Source: Mycobacterium sp. 852002-51057_SCH5723018 (lineage in GTDB: Bacteria; Actinomycetota; Actinomycetes; Mycobacteriales; Mycobacteriaceae). From it: a stretch of DNA of 64,000 nt. The stretch's first letter is position 1; the number at the start of each line of letters is the position of its first letter. The DNA lies in NCBI RefSeq assembly GCF_001667035.1, contig NZ_LZIR01000023.1, forward strand, positions 1-64,000. Direction: 5' to 3'. The position numbers were made by a program, and so were the translations under genes. Below the pieces are notes generated by a model that saw only the letters and a list, made by a program, of their open reading frames with translations, did no database searches and was not told the DNA's origin. Below are positions 7,999 through 20,201 of this stretch, piece after piece.

Positions 7999-9300
7999 GT
8001 GGCGATCTTCGGTCGGATGACGGCGCGTCAGCGCCTCCGGAGAGCTACCCGGGAATCACTGGCGATTCCGGCCTTCAGCTCTCCTGTCGATTGCACCCCG
8101 TGGGTGACAGGCGGGCTCTGGCCTGCCGAACTGTCGACGGTCACCGCCGAAACCGCCACGCTCGCAGAGTATCTGAGGGCAGACCTGCAGCGGATCACCC
8201 GGAGCGCCAACGACGAGCTGAAGATGATCAAGCTGGCGGGAATGCCGGACGTCGTCCGGCAGGCAGAAGAAGCCAGGGTTATCGACGAGGCGCGGGCCCT
8301 CGCCGTGCGACGGGTCGAATCGACGATGCGTCAGTTGGACGCGGTCAAGGCCGCGGCGCGCGCCGAACACCTGCGCCCGCCAGATTCCGAAAGTCAAGCC
8401 GTGGCCGATCTCGACGCGACGCAGATCATCCCCGCCGTCGAACCCGTCGAACCCCTCGCCGATGCCCCCACCGAGAGCGTTGCGCTTCCCGAAGAAGTCT
8501 TGGACCACGAACGCAACCATGCGCCGGTGGCTGACGCGGTCGCCGGCCCGGTAGTGGCTGAAGAGCGCGAGCCGGAGACTCCCGAGGGCCGGCATCGAGC
8601 CGGTGACGCCGAGAACACCGACGACGTAGCCTTCCCGGAGGCGCTGCAGGCCGTCGAACCCGCCGTCGCGAGCGAATCCGACGAGGAGCGGTTGTGGCGG
8701 CTGCTCGCGTTCGTGGTTCGTCAAGAGCCGCGGGTGAACTGGGCGATCGCCGACCGCAACGATGGGACCACCATTTTGGTCACCGACCTCGCGCACGGTT
8801 GGATACCGTCGGACATCGCGCTTCCGGCGGGCGTGCGGTTGCTGGAACCCGAGCGGCGCAGCGGAAAGGTATCCGCGCTGGTCGGCGCCAGCACTCGCAT
8901 TGTGACCTACGCACCCGGGGATTCACTGGGCTGGCTGGACGACTTCGCCGGTGCGACAGCGTCAGTCCAGCCCCGCGAGCTGCCCCCGGTGGCCGACGTG
9001 GGCTGGGAGTTAAGCCAGGCCACGCACTGGCGCGACGGGCTGCCGCGGATGGTGCACACGTTGGCCCGGGCGGCCGCCGCCGGGACTGGCGTGGCCGAAG
9101 AAGAGATCGACTTGCTGCGAGTGCATCGCGATACCGCGCGCTATCAGCTCCTCATGCAGTATCCCAACGTCAACACCGCGCTCTTGCTCAACTGCCTGTT
9201 GTTGGCCGCCACCGAGGGCGCCGTTACCGGAGATTCGACATCGGCGAACTACCACTTGGCCTGGTTTCAGAAACTCAGTGGAGCGGCAGCCAGCCCTTAA
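7999..9300 (+). CDS. Conserved mycobacterial protein, DUF5631/DUF5632-like (Rv0029-like)
   Basis: 433 residues from GTG 7999. It has an N-terminal helical region, a variable acidic middle (about residues 135-225, rich in Glu, Pro and Ala), and a conserved C-terminal part starting at EERLWRLLAFVVRQEPRVNWAI, which contains TTILVTDLAHGWIPSDIALP and WLDDFAG. This layout fits the mycobacteria-specific DUF5632/DUF5631 proteins such as Rv0029, and the position after the Rv0028-like gene supports that. No signal peptide, membrane segment or catalytic motif is seen. The longer acidic linker explains a length above that of Rv0029 (365 residues). Confidence 0.75.
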   Translation: MAIFGRMTARQRLRRATRESLAIPAFSSPVDCTPWVTGGLWPAELSTVTAETATLAEYLRADLQRITRSANDELKMIKLAGMPDVVRQAEEARVIDEARALAVRRVESTMRQLDAVKAAARAEHLRPPDSESQAVADLDATQIIPAVEPVEPLADAPTESVALPEEVLDHERNHAPVADAVAGPVVAEEREPETPEGRHRAGDAENTDDVAFPEALQAVEPAVASESDEERLWRLLAFVVRQEPRVNWAIADRNDGTTILVTDLAHGWIPSDIALPAGVRLLEPERRSGKVSALVGASTRIVTYAPGDSLGWLDDFAGATASVQPRELPPVADVGWELSQATHWRDGLPRMVHTLARAAAAGTGVAEEEIDLLRVHRDTARYQLLMQYPNVNTALLLNCLLLAATEGAVTGDSTSANYHLAWFQKLSGAAASP

Positions 9301-9480
9301 CGCGCTTCGCGCTCATCGCCCCGCGCTCGGTTTGATGGCCCCGGCTCTCTTCGCGCTTTGCACTCATCGCCCCGGGCTCGGGCTGGTGGCCCCGGCTCTC
9401 TTCGCGCTTTGCGCTCATCGCCCGGGGCTCGGTCTGGTGGCCCCGGCTCTCTTCGCGCTCCGCGCTCATCGCCCCGCGCC
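9301..9480. repeat. 51-bp tandem repeat between convergent genes
   Basis: Units start at 9337, 9388 and 9439 with an exact 51-bp period, preceded by a degenerate partial unit from 9301. Each contains GGCCCCGGCTCTCTTCGCGC followed by CTCATCGCC. Copies differ at a few positions. The array fills the gap between the convergent Rv0029-like and MDMPI-like genes and runs over the last few codons of the latter. It is typical of a mycobacterial minisatellite (MIRU/VNTR-like) and likely length-variable between strains. Confidence 0.85.
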
Positions 9481-10245
9481 GGGCGGTCCCGCGAAGGCCT
9501 GCGCGATCCCCAACCAGCGCTCCGCGTCGGGACCCTGCGCCACGATGTCCAAGGAGCTCAGCGGGCGTCGCTGCGTCACCAGAAAGCAGAAGTCCTCGGC
9601 GGAACCGGTCACGCGCTGGGCTGCGTCCGAGGGTCCCCAGGACCACGTGTCGCCGCCGGGCGCGCGAAGCTCCACCCGGAACGGTTCACTCGGCGGCGCC
9701 AGATTGTTGACGATAAAGGCGTAATCGCGGGTGCGGACGCCGATGTGCGCGATCGACCGAAGTCGCTCGGTGGCGGGCCGTTCGACGGCCAGGGCGTCGG
9801 CGACGTCTAGGCCGTGGGCCCAGGTCTCCATCAACCGCGCGGTGGCCATCGACGCCGCGCTCATCGGCGGCCCGAACCACGGCAGCTTGCGGCCGTCGGG
9901 CACCGCCAGCAGCGCCTCGTGCAACCGCCCGCGGGTGCCCCGCCACTCGGCCAGCAGCTCGGCAGGCGCCAGCGCCGCCAGCTCCTCGGCGCCCGCGTCG
10001 ACGAAGCCGGTCGGGTCGGCTTGCGCGGCTTTCAGCGCCTCGGCGAAGCCGGCCTCGTCGGCCACCGCGGTCAGGGCGACGCGGTCGGTCCACAACAGGT
10101 GTCCGATCTGATGGGCGATGGACCAGCCCGGCGCGGGCGTCGGCTCGGCCCAGCGGTTTGCCGGAAGTGGCGCCACCAACGCGTCGAGGTCGTCGCTTTC
10201 GGCGCTTAAGTCGGCCACCATCGGCGCGGCAGTCGGGGAAGCCAC
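9466..10245 (-). CDS. MDMPI/DinB-type mycothiol-dependent family protein (Rv0036c-like)
   Basis: 259 residues. The N-terminal four-helix DinB-like domain shows [16 protein letters not shown] (metal-binding His) and later [12 protein letters not shown] (second His region), the pattern of the mycothiol-dependent maleylpyruvate isomerase N-terminal domain. The C-terminal part ([19 protein letters not shown]) is the small alpha/beta domain found in these proteins. The reaction is unknown for this subgroup (TIGR03084-type). Length and position before the MFS gene match Rv0036c. Its last codons fall inside the 51-bp repeat. Confidence 0.85.
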   Translation of the reverse strand: MASPTAAPMVADLSAESDDLDALVAPLPANRWAEPTPAPGWSIAHQIGHLLWTDRVALTAVADEAGFAEALKAAQADPTGFVDAGAEELAALAPAELLAEWRGTRGRLHEALLAVPDGRKLPWFGPPMSAASMATARLMETWAHGLDVADALAVERPATERLRSIAHIGVRTRDYAFIVNNLAPPSEPFRVELRAPGGDTWSWGPSDAAQRVTGSAEDFCFLVTQRRPLSSLDIVAQGPDAERWLGIAQAFAGPPGAGR

Positions 10246-10254
10246 GTATGTACC

Positions 10255-11556
10255 TTAGCCATCGTTCGGTAGCCGGCCCCGGCGGCCGACGAAGCTGTGG
10301 ACGGCCAGCCCAATCAGATACAACACCGATCCGAACAGCACAAACCCCGGCGCGCGTCCGTCGTCGGGAATGAACGACGCGGCCACCGTGATCGAAACGA
10401 TGAACGATACCCAGAACAGCGCGTCCTGCACCGCGAACACGTGACCACGCAGGGCGTCGTCGACGTCCATCTGCATCGCCGAGTCGGCGCACAGCTTGAC
10501 CATTTGCCCCGCCACGCCGAGCAGGAAGCCGCACAGGACCATCACCGGAAGCAGCAGCCCGGCGCCGGGCAGCTGGACGAGCCACGCCGCCGCGAGCGCG
10601 CCGTTTGCCGTGGCGTAGCGGCCCCAGCGGCGCACCACCGACGGCGTCAGCACGTTGGCCAGGAACGCCCCGATGCCGCTGGCGGCGAAGAACACTAACG
10701 CGGTCCCCAGGCCGCCGCCGGCGAGGGCGGGCATGTGGTGGACCAACAACAGCATCACCAGGGAGTTGATGCCGACCACCATCCGGTGTGCGGCTAAACC
10801 CGACAAGGTGGCCGCGACCGTCGGGCGCTGCGCGACCGTGCGCGCGCCGTGCAGCCAGCCGGTGATGACCGCGTAGACGACCGAACCATGGATCGCGCGC
10901 TTGGTGTCGTCGGGGCCGAGCACGCGGGAGCCGAACCGCCACGACAGAAGCAACGCGATCGCGACCGGGATCGCGGTAAGGAAGATGATCACCGAGGCAC
11001 CCTTGTCGCCGGCGCCGACCACGAAGCGGGGCACCAGCATGAAGTTCGCGCCCACGAAGGCCGCGGCGGCGCCCACCGCGGTTGCTATCGAGTTCATCGT
11101 CACCACCTGCTCGCGCGGAACCACGTGCGGCAGTGCGGCCGACAGGCCGGAGGCCACGAACCGGGCCAGGCCGTTGGCGAACAGCGCCCCGATCAACAGA
11201 GGTATGTCGCCGGCGCCCACGGCCAGAATGGTGCCGATACCGGCGATGAGGATCAGCCGGCCCACGTTGGCACCGACGAGCACCAGGCGCCGATCCCAGC
11301 GGTCCATCAGCGCGCCGGCGAACGGTCCCAGCAAGGAGTACGGCAAAAACAGCACCGTGAAGGCGCTTGCGATGGCCATCGGGTCGGCTGCGCGGTCGGG
11401 GTTGAACAGCAGCGCCCCCGCCAGTCCCGCCTGGAAAAGACCGTCGCCGAACTGACTTGCCATGCGCACCTGCAACAGTCGCCAGAAATCCGGCAATCCG
11501 CGCACCGACCGCCACACGTCGCCGGCTGCACGCGACCGCGTACGGGCTTGAATCAC
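10255..11556 (-). CDS. Major facilitator superfamily transporter (Rv0037c-like)
   Basis: 433 residues from GTG 11556, which has GGAAG about 8 bases upstream. The protein has about 12 hydrophobic segments. The loop 2-3 motif is present as [19 protein letters not shown], the MFS signature GxxxDRxxRR. The central loop is [12 protein letters not shown]. The substrate is unknown; it resembles drug/macrolide efflux members. It is 9 bases from the MDMPI-like gene and co-oriented, and divergent from the YqgE gene at 11686. Longer upstream starts are possible but would reach into that promoter region. Confidence 0.88.
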   Translation of the reverse strand: MIQARTRSRAAGDVWRSVRGLPDFWRLLQVRMASQFGDGLFQAGLAGALLFNPDRAADPMAIASAFTVLFLPYSLLGPFAGALMDRWDRRLVLVGANVGRLILIAGIGTILAVGAGDIPLLIGALFANGLARFVASGLSAALPHVVPREQVVTMNSIATAVGAAAAFVGANFMLVPRFVVGAGDKGASVIIFLTAIPVAIALLLSWRFGSRVLGPDDTKRAIHGSVVYAVITGWLHGARTVAQRPTVAATLSGLAAHRMVVGINSLVMLLLVHHMPALAGGGLGTALVFFAASGIGAFLANVLTPSVVRRWGRYATANGALAAAWLVQLPGAGLLLPVMVLCGFLLGVAGQMVKLCADSAMQMDVDDALRGHVFAVQDALFWVSFIVSITVAASFIPDDGRAPGFVLFGSVLYLIGLAVHSFVGRRGRLPNDG

Positions 11557-11685
11557 AGAACCGACTTCCAGGATTGGGTTGGCACAATTGCCGCGGTCCA
11601 CGCCGCCGCACCAACAGTACAAATATTCCTTTCGTGCCACGCAGGATCGCCCCGGCCGACGATGCGAAGGTGCGATGATAGTGGG

Positions 11686-12291
11686 GTGCCGCCACCCGAA
11701 GATCCAGAGGACTATGTCGCACCCGCCGCACAGCGGGTGCGTGCGGGGACTTTGCTGCTTGCCAACACCGATCTTCTCGAACCGACGTTTCGGCGCAGCG
11801 TGATCTACATCGTCGAGCACAACGACGGCGGTACGTTGGGCGTCGTCCTCAACCGCGCCAGTGAGACCGCCGTGTACAACGTGTTGCCGCAGTGGGCCAA
11901 ACTATCGGCCAAGCCGAAGACCATGTTCATCGGTGGGCCGGTCAAGCGGGACGCGGCCCTTTGCCTGGCGGCGCTGCGAGTCGGTGCCGACCCGCAGGGC
12001 GTCCCGGGCCTGCGGCACGTTGCCGGCCGGATAGTGATGGTTGATCTGGACGCCGAGCCCGATCTGATCGCACCCCTGGTGGAGGGCGTGCGCATTTACG
12101 CCGGATACTCCGGCTGGACCATCGGTCAGCTGGAAGGCGAGATCGAGCGCGACGACTGGATCGTGTTGTCAGCGTTGCCATCTGACGTGCTGGTCGGGCC
12201 GAGGGCCGATCTGTGGAGTCAGGTACTCCGCCGTCAGCCGCTGCCGCTTTCACTGCTTGCCACCCACCCGATCGACGTCAGCCGAAACTAG
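11686..12291 (+). CDS. YqgE/AlgH family protein (Rv0038-like)
   Basis: 201 residues from GTG 11686 ([16 protein letters not shown]), in line with the 202-residue Rv0038. The family core is clear: [37 protein letters not shown], then [14 protein letters not shown], then [24 protein letters not shown]. The fold has a putative redox or ligand pocket, but no biochemical role is firmly known. An ATG at 11662 in the same frame is an alternative start. The stop overlaps the stop of the convergent SBF-type transporter gene. Confidence 0.93.
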   Translation: MPPPEDPEDYVAPAAQRVRAGTLLLANTDLLEPTFRRSVIYIVEHNDGGTLGVVLNRASETAVYNVLPQWAKLSAKPKTMFIGGPVKRDAALCLAALRVGADPQGVPGLRHVAGRIVMVDLDAEPDLIAPLVEGVRIYAGYSGWTIGQLEGEIERDDWIVLSALPSDVLVGPRADLWSQVLRRQPLPLSLLATHPIDVSRN

Positions 12292-13310
12292 GGCTCCTCC
12301 CCCACCTCCAGCGTGGAAACCTCGGCCGCCGAGGCGGTTTCGTCGGCGCCCCGCCCGAGCCTGCTCGCGATCACGGCGCACACCACCAACTGGATCTGGT
12401 GAAAGATCATCAGCGGCAACATGGTCAGCCCGACCGTGGCGGCGGGAAAAAGCACCAGCGCCATCGGAAGTCCGGATGCCAGGCTCTTCTTCGAGCCGCA
12501 GAACAGCAGCACGATCGCGTCGCCGCGATCGAGTCGCGCCAGCCGGCCGACGACCGTGGTGCCGGCCAGCACCACCGCCAGCAGCACGGTCGCGACGATG
12601 GTCACCGAGATCAGCCGCCATCCGTCGACGCTGCGCCAAATCCCCTTGACGACCCCCATCGCGAACGCCGTGTAGACAACCAGCAGGATCGACCCCCGGT
12701 CGACCACCTTCAGCACGGCCGCATACCGGGCGATCGTCCCGCCGAGCCAGGGCCGCGCCAGCTGGCCCGCCGCGAACGGCAGCAAAAGCTGCACCATGAT
12801 GTCGCGGACCGCACCGGCGTCCACGCGGGGCGCGCCGCTGGTATTCATCAGCAGCACCACCAACAGGGGAGTCAGCACCACCCCGAGGATGTTGGACAAC
12901 GATGCGCTGACGATGGCAGCCGAGACGTGGCCTCGCGCGATCGACGTGAACGCGATAGACGACTGCACCGTCGAGGGCACCAGGCATAAAAACAGCAGGC
13001 CGTTATAAAGGTCAATGGTCAGTACCGAGGGAACCAGCGTCCGAGCGGCCAACCCCAGCACTGGGAACAGCACGAACGTCGTGGCCAGCACCAGCAGATG
13101 CAGCCGCCATTGCCGCACACCGTGCCAGGCCTGCTGGGGTGACAGCCGCGTGCCGTAGAGGAAGAACAGCAGCGCGATCGCCGCTTTCGCCGCGATCGAT
13201 ACGGCGTCGGCGGCGTTCCCATGGGCGGGCAGCAGGGCGGCCAGGGCCACCGTGGCCGCCAGCGCGAGCAGAAAAGAGTCGATCGGGATCGCCGACAGCC
13301 GCTTCAACAT
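12288..13310 (-). CDS. Bile acid:sodium symporter (SBF/YfeH-like) family transporter
   Basis: 340 residues from ATG 13310 (MLKRLSAIPIDSF). About nine to ten hydrophobic helices are visible. FFLYGTRLSPQQ corresponds to the early re-entrant region, CLVPSTVQSSIAFTSIARG matches a core SBF motif, and LFCGSKKSLASGLPMA the second. This is the SBF-like group of putative sodium-coupled organic-anion transporters. The substrate is unknown. It sits between Rv0038- and Rv0039c-like genes, where I do not recall a gene in M. tuberculosis, so it is either gained here or lost there. The stop overlaps the YqgE stop. Confidence 0.87.
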   Translation of the reverse strand: MLKRLSAIPIDSFLLALAATVALAALLPAHGNAADAVSIAAKAAIALLFFLYGTRLSPQQAWHGVRQWRLHLLVLATTFVLFPVLGLAARTLVPSVLTIDLYNGLLFLCLVPSTVQSSIAFTSIARGHVSAAIVSASLSNILGVVLTPLLVVLLMNTSGAPRVDAGAVRDIMVQLLLPFAAGQLARPWLGGTIARYAAVLKVVDRGSILLVVYTAFAMGVVKGIWRSVDGWRLISVTIVATVLLAVVLAGTTVVGRLARLDRGDAIVLLFCGSKKSLASGLPMALVLFPAATVGLTMLPLMIFHQIQLVVCAVIASRLGRGADETASAAEVSTLEVGEEP

Positions 13311-13332
13311 GCCGGCCTGTCCAGCAGGGGGG

Positions 13333-13719
13333 TCAGTGGCAGGACTGCGTGCAGACGGCGCAGGCGCCGGCACAGCCGGGCGCGGCCGCTTCCTGGCGTA
13401 GCGCGAAGCGCGCGCTCTGCCACGAGCCGGTGGCCAGCGTCCCCAGGGCGCCCACGACACAGACGACCAGCACGACCAGGGCGGTGTGCGGGGAAGCAGC
13501 GAGTGCCACCACCCCGCCGGCGCCGAGCATCACCGCGGCGGCCAACTGGGTCGGCGCCATCGCGCGCAGCGCCAGCTGCGTGGTGTCAGCATCCTGGCTG
13601 TGGGAAAGCGACCACGTCCCGAACCCGGCGGAGGCCACCGCCGCACACATGCACAGCACGCCCGCGATCAACATGGGCCTCACAATACGAGGCCGCCTGC
13701 GCATGCGCGCGCCCGGCAC
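13333..13719 (-). CDS. Small membrane protein with Cys-rich tail (Rv0039c-like)
   Basis: 128 residues. The N-terminus is basic (MRRRPRIVRP), then come three hydrophobic stretches: about 16-35, 60-80 and 80-100. The C-terminus has four cysteines in PGCAGACAVCTQSCH. The position between the transporter and mtc28 matches Rv0039c, annotated as a possible transmembrane protein. The clustered C-terminal cysteines suggest metal or redox binding but this is speculation. It is co-oriented with, and 11 bases from, mtc28. Confidence 0.72.
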   Translation of the reverse strand: MPGARMRRRPRIVRPMLIAGVLCMCAAVASAGFGTWSLSHSQDADTTQLALRAMAPTQLAAAVMLGAGGVVALAASPHTALVVLVVCVVGALGTLATGSWQSARFALRQEAAAPGCAGACAVCTQSCH

Positions 13720-13730
13720 CAGCCGGCTTG

Positions 13731-14912
13731 TTAGTGCCCCTGAAGGAACGAGAAGTTCGGCAGCGGCGGCAGCCCCGGCACCATCGTCAGCAGGTTGGGC
13801 CGGGGCGCGGCCACCTGGTTGGGCGCGGCCGGCTGCGCGGGAAGCCCGACCGCCGCCGTTCCGGGCGCCTGCGCGGGAAGCCCGGCCGGCGCCGTTCCGG
13901 GCGTCTGTGCGGGAAGCGCGACCGGCGCCGTTCCGGGCGTCTGTGCGGGGACCCCGACCGCCGCCGTTCCGGGCGTCTGTGCGGGAAGCGCGACCGGCGC
14001 CGTTCCGGGCGTCTGTGCGGGTACCCCGACGGGGGCGGTGCCGGCTGTAAGGGCCGGAGCAGGGGCGACGGCGCCGGGTGCGGTCACCCTGAATCCGTTG
14101 ACGATCGCGTCAGTGGCCGGTGCGTCGGCGACCGCCACCGCACGGTCGGTCGTCACCGCGAACGAGACCAGGTATTTGTCGTGGCCGGACGTGGCGATGA
14201 CGTTGCGCCGCGAGGTGTTCAGCGTCATGTCGCCATCGCGGTAGGTGCCCTCGATGATCGAAGACGGGAAGCCGCCGAAGTCGGCCATGGACGCGTTGGT
14301 CGTCTGCCAGGCAAGCAGTTTCTGGCTATCGACGTAGCCGTGGCTGATGGCCTCCTTCGGATCGAAGTTACCGACCAGCTTGTACACCACCACCTGCGCG
14401 TTCGATGTGTAGACGCTGCTGCCCTGCCGGTCGGCGATCACCGCGAACGCATCGGGGACGTTGGGATCGGGCACCTGGGTCCACCGGGGCGGCACCGGCA
14501 GCGTGATGTCGAGCGCCTTGAATCCCTGGGGCTTTTGCGGCTCCAGCCTGACGCCCTTCGCCTGCAGGTATTCCCGGATCGTGCCGGAGACCGCGGGGGT
14601 CAGCGTCGGCGGCATGGGCGCTGCCGGCACGGCGGCGGCGGCGGGCGCGGGGGTGGCGGGCGCTGCGGCGGCGTTGGGCGGCGTCAGTGTGTTCGTCGCC
14701 GGCGGGGTGGCGAGCAACCTGCTGCTGGGAAGTTGTCCGGGCGCGGCGATGACGTTCTGGGGGGCCGTCACCGGCGCGGGCACGACCGGGGCGGGCGGTG
14801 CCGGAAGCAAAGGATCGGCCGATGCGGTGGCGGCGGAGAACGCCGTCACGCCGATCGCGCCGGCGACCAGACCTCCTGCGAGTACCCGCAACGGACGGGC
14901 GATCTGAATCAT
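13731..14912 (-). CDS. mtc28: Secreted proline-rich protein Mtc28-like (LpqN/LpqT family)
   Basis: 393 residues from ATG 14912 (GGAAGG about 10 bases upstream). A signal peptide is evident: [20 protein letters not shown], then ATASA|DP as the cleavage site, followed by a Pro/Ala-rich stretch. Residues about 110-270 form an LpqN/LpqT-like domain ([20 protein letters not shown], then [18 protein letters not shown]). The C-terminus is a set of 12-residue repeats with core PAQTPGTA. Mtc28 (Rv0040c) is a secreted antigen; LpqN-type domains have been linked to cell-envelope lipid metabolism. Repeat number is probably strain-variable. Confidence 0.88.
   Translation of the reverse strand: MIQIARPLRVLAGGLVAGAIGVTAFSAATASADPLLPAPPAPVVPAPVTAPQNVIAAPGQLPSSRLLATPPATNTLTPPNAAAAPATPAPAAAAVPAAPMPPTLTPAVSGTIREYLQAKGVRLEPQKPQGFKALDITLPVPPRWTQVPDPNVPDAFAVIADRQGSSVYTSNAQVVVYKLVGNFDPKEAISHGYVDSQKLLAWQTTNASMADFGGFPSSIIEGTYRDGDMTLNTSRRNVIATSGHDKYLVSFAVTTDRAVAVADAPATDAIVNGFRVTAPGAVAPAPALTAGTAPVGVPAQTPGTAPVALPAQTPGTAAVGVPAQTPGTAPVALPAQTPGTAPAGLPAQAPGTAAVGLPAQPAAPNQVAAPRPNLLTMVPGLPPLPNFSFLQGH
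13856..14035 (-). repeat. 36-bp in-frame tandem repeats within mtc28
   Basis: Five consecutive 36-bp units start at 13856, 13892, 13928, 13964 and 14000 (plus-strand motif CCGTTCCGGGCGTCTGTGCG). Each encodes 12 residues around PAQTPGTA. Units alternate between two variants (VALPAQ and VGVPAQ), suggesting a higher-order 72-bp duplication. The reading frame is kept, so copy-number change would only lengthen or shorten the C-terminal tail. Confidence 0.85.
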
Positions 14913-15097
14913 CTGCGTCGGTCCTTCCAATGGCTGGGGTACCAGCTCCCATGGCTAGAGGCTGACTGTAACCAGTGGTCAAACGCGGTGAACAGGCTCG
15001 ACACAGAGCTGGGATGAACCTCTGATCGGTGCGCAACGGAACCGAGACCAACCTGTGGCCGGCGGAGCCGTCCCGGGCGCCCTTATACCCTGTTCAG

Positions 15098-18010
<2,913 letters not shown>

Positions 18011-18022
18011 GCCCGTGTAGGC

Positions 18023-18184
18023 CGATGGTGGCGACCCGCTGCGCCCGGCTGCGCCGTGCTAGCGATCGCCACGAGTCGATGGTGGCGACCCGCTGCGCTC
18101 GGCTGCGCCGTGCTAGCGATCGCCACGAGTCGATGGTGGCGACCCGCTGCGCCCGGCTGCGCCGTGCTAGCGATCGCCACGAGG
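18023..18184. repeat. 54-bp tandem repeat, three copies, hairpin-forming
   Basis: Units begin at 18023, 18077 and 18131 with an exact 54-bp period and only one or two differences. Each unit has inverted arms GTGGCGA (18028-18034 in the first) and TCGCCAC (18066-18072), so each can fold into a hairpin. The array occupies the gap between convergent leuS and the SDR gene, and the last unit includes the SDR stop codon. It could act as a bidirectional terminator as well as a minisatellite. Confidence 0.88.
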
Positions 18185-18841
18185 CCGAAGCAGCACCTCG
18201 TGGACGTGCCCGTCGGGCGGCGTGGCCACCGCATTGGCGACCGCCGCCGCGACGGTCTCGGGCTCGAGGAACTTGGCGGGGTCGTACTGGCCACCTTCGA
18301 AGGCGACCAGTTCGCGTTGCATGCCGGTGTCGGTACGACCGGGATAGATCGTGGTCACGCGCAGGTCCGGCTCGCTATCGCGCAGGGAGTCGGCGAACGC
18401 GCGGAGCGCAAACTTGCTCGCCGAATAGGACGCCATGTTCGGCGATGCCCTGCGTCCTGAGCCGGAGTTGATGAACACCACCTGACCGCCCGCGCCGCGC
18501 AGAGCCGGCAACAGAGCCAACGTAAGAGCCACCGCCCCAAAGACATTGACGGCGAAGGTGGCACGCCACTCGTCGACGTGCGATTCGGCGACGCGGCCGG
18601 GAATGGACACCCCCGCGTTGTGCACCAGCACGTCGAGCTCATCGACGATTTCGCAAGCGGACTCGATCTCGTCGGGGTCGGTCAGGTCCAGCGGAAACGT
18701 GGTGGCGTCGAGCCGCTCCGCGACGGCGTCGAGCCGGTCAGAGGGCCGACCGGCCAAGAGGAGCGTATGCGTTGGCGCCAGCGCCGCGGCGATGGCGGAC
18801 CCGATGCCGCCGCTCGCGCCGGTGATGAGTGCAGTTGGCAT
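18167..18841 (-). CDS. Short-chain dehydrogenase/reductase
   Basis: 224 residues. The nucleotide-binding motif TGASGGIGSAIAAAL is at the N-terminus, VLVHNAGVS corresponds to the NAG motif, and YSASKFALRAFADSL carries the catalytic Tyr and Lys (YxxxK) with Ser in NSGSG upstream. The arrangement is classical SDR; the substrate is unknown. The stop codon and last residues (RPRGDR) lie inside the third copy of the 54-bp repeat, which raises the possibility that the array arose by duplication of this gene end. Confidence 0.88.
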   Translation of the reverse strand: MPTALITGASGGIGSAIAAALAPTHTLLLAGRPSDRLDAVAERLDATTFPLDLTDPDEIESACEIVDELDVLVHNAGVSIPGRVAESHVDEWRATFAVNVFGAVALTLALLPALRGAGGQVVFINSGSGRRASPNMASYSASKFALRAFADSLRDSEPDLRVTTIYPGRTDTGMQRELVAFEGGQYDPAKFLEPETVAAAVANAVATPPDGHVHEVLLRPRGDR

Positions 18842-18889
18842 GTGCTTCAGTTTACGGATAATTCTGATTCCATTGAGAATCAGGCACTT

Positions 18890-19393
18890 TCACGCTTGCT
18901 TGCGCTGCTGCGGCTCTCCCGCTGGGCCGGACGTCGGTTCGCCAGAGGCCAGGCGTTCCAGCGGCGCCAGCGCCTTGGTCAGGGTCTCCAGGTCGGACCC
19001 CGGCAGCTGGCTGAGCATCGCGGCCAGCGCGGAGTGCCGGTTCGCCAGCGACTCACCGTGGACGGCCCGGCCCCGAGACGTGATGTCGACCAACACGGCC
19101 CGCAGGTCGGACGGATCGCGGGAGCGTTTGACCAGCCCGATCTTCTCGAGCCGGCGGATCGCGACGGTCGTGGTCGGGGTCCGGACCCGCTCGTGCGCGG
19201 CCAGGTCGGTCATCCGCATGGGCCCCTGATCCAGCAACGTGACCAGGATCGACAACTGCGCCAGGGTCAGGTCGCCGGCGACCACCCCGCTCGGGTCCCC
19301 GCGCCGCAGAATCGAAAACAGTTTGGACAGCGCACGGTGCAAACCTTCCGCAAGCTCCGTCACATCGGGTGCGGTGGATTCGCTGTCCGCCAT
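18890..19393 (-). CDS. MarR-family transcriptional regulator (Rv0042c-like)
   Basis: 167 residues from ATG 19393 (MADSEST); a start 36 bases further upstream is possible. The winged HTH is plain: LTLAQLSILVTLLDQGPMRMTDLAAHERVRTPTTTVAIRRLEKIGLVKR, then the wing SRDPSDLRAVLVDIT with its conserved D-x-R-x-x. The family usually binds palindromes and responds to small phenolic ligands. The order leuS-marR-gntR is as in Rv0041-Rv0043c, but here an SDR and an ABC transporter lie alongside and may be among its targets (inference). Confidence 0.88.
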   Translation of the reverse strand: MADSESTAPDVTELAEGLHRALSKLFSILRRGDPSGVVAGDLTLAQLSILVTLLDQGPMRMTDLAAHERVRTPTTTVAIRRLEKIGLVKRSRDPSDLRAVLVDITSRGRAVHGESLANRHSALAAMLSQLPGSDLETLTKALAPLERLASGEPTSGPAGEPQQRKQA

Positions 19394-19457
19394 AAGTCGG
19401 CAGTCTAACCCGATATGTGTGGCGTACAACGTAGCTATCGCGGGTCAGTTATAGACA

Positions 19458-20201
19458 TCAAAGCACTTGGGACAGGAAGCGCTGCAGTCGCTCGGTCTTA
19501 GCGGCATCGAATATCTGCTCGGGAGGACCGGATTCCACGACTTTGCCGTGGTCCATGAAAACGACCGTATCCGACGCCGACCGGGCGAAGCCCATTTCGT
19601 GGGTGACTACAACCATGGTCATGCCGTCGGCGCCGAGGTCGGCGATGAGTTGCAAGATTCCCTTGACCATTTCGGGGTCCAGCGCCGAGGTCGCCTCGTC
19701 GAAGAACATGACCTGTGGGGCCATCGCTAGGGCGCGGGCGATCGCGACCCGCTGTTGTTGGCCGCCGGACAGCATCCCGGGCCGTGCAGCGGCCTTGTGC
19801 TTCAGGCCAACTCGGTCCAGCTGAGCCAATGCCAGCTCCCGGGCGGCGTCACCGGACAGTCCCCGCAGTTTTCGCGGCGCCAGCGCAACGTTTTTCAGCA
19901 CGCTGAGATGCGGGAAGAGATTGAAGTGCTGAAACACCATGCCGATGCGCTCGCGAAGATGGTTGGGGTTGTCGCGCAACACCGACCGGCCGTCCAGCAG
20001 GATGTCGCCACTGTCGGGCTCGTGCAGCCGGTTCAGCGTGCGCAACAGCGTCGACTTACCCGAGCCGGACGGGCCGACGATGGCGACCGTAGTGCCCGCG
20101 GGGGCCTCGAGGTCGACGCCGCGCAGCACCGCCGTACCACCCAGGGTCTGGTGAATCCCCTTGGCTTGCAATGACACTGGCGCACGGGCGGCGGCGGTCA
20201 C
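19458..20201 (-). CDS. Polar amino-acid ABC transporter ATP-binding protein (GlnQ-like)
   Basis: 247 residues. Walker A is GPSGSGKST, the Q-loop is MVFQHFNLFPHLSV (typical of amino-acid importers), the signature is LSGGQQQR, Walker B is VMFFDEATSALD and the switch His is in VVTHEMGFA. It overlaps the fused permease gene upstream by 4 bases, so the two form an operon. Together they make a complete importer with the ATPase as a dimer on the cytoplasmic side. FQHFNLFPH and HEMGFARSASD are close to GlnQ/HisP-type sequences, so the substrate is likely a polar amino acid. Confidence 0.93.
   Translation of the reverse strand: MTAAARAPVSLQAKGIHQTLGGTAVLRGVDLEAPAGTTVAIVGPSGSGKSTLLRTLNRLHEPDSGDILLDGRSVLRDNPNHLRERIGMVFQHFNLFPHLSVLKNVALAPRKLRGLSGDAARELALAQLDRVGLKHKAAARPGMLSGGQQQRVAIARALAMAPQVMFFDEATSALDPEMVKGILQLIADLGADGMTMVVVTHEMGFARSASDTVVFMDHGKVVESGPPEQIFDAAKTERLQRFLSQVL

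Noticed and set aside
4324..9300. Complete ESX (type VII) secretion locus
   Set aside because: Only a small ESX-like protein and conserved unknown proteins are present; EccA-E and mycosin are missing.
9301..9480. CRISPR array
   Set aside because: The 51-bp units are directly adjacent with no unique spacers, and no cas genes are near.
9686..11731. 681-codon minus-strand frame over the MFS and MDMPI-like genes
   Set aside because: It lies in a different frame from two well-supported genes on the same strand and yields an Arg/Gly-rich product without domain character.
18023..18184. CRISPR array
   Set aside because: Three adjoining 54-bp units without spacers; it is a minisatellite.
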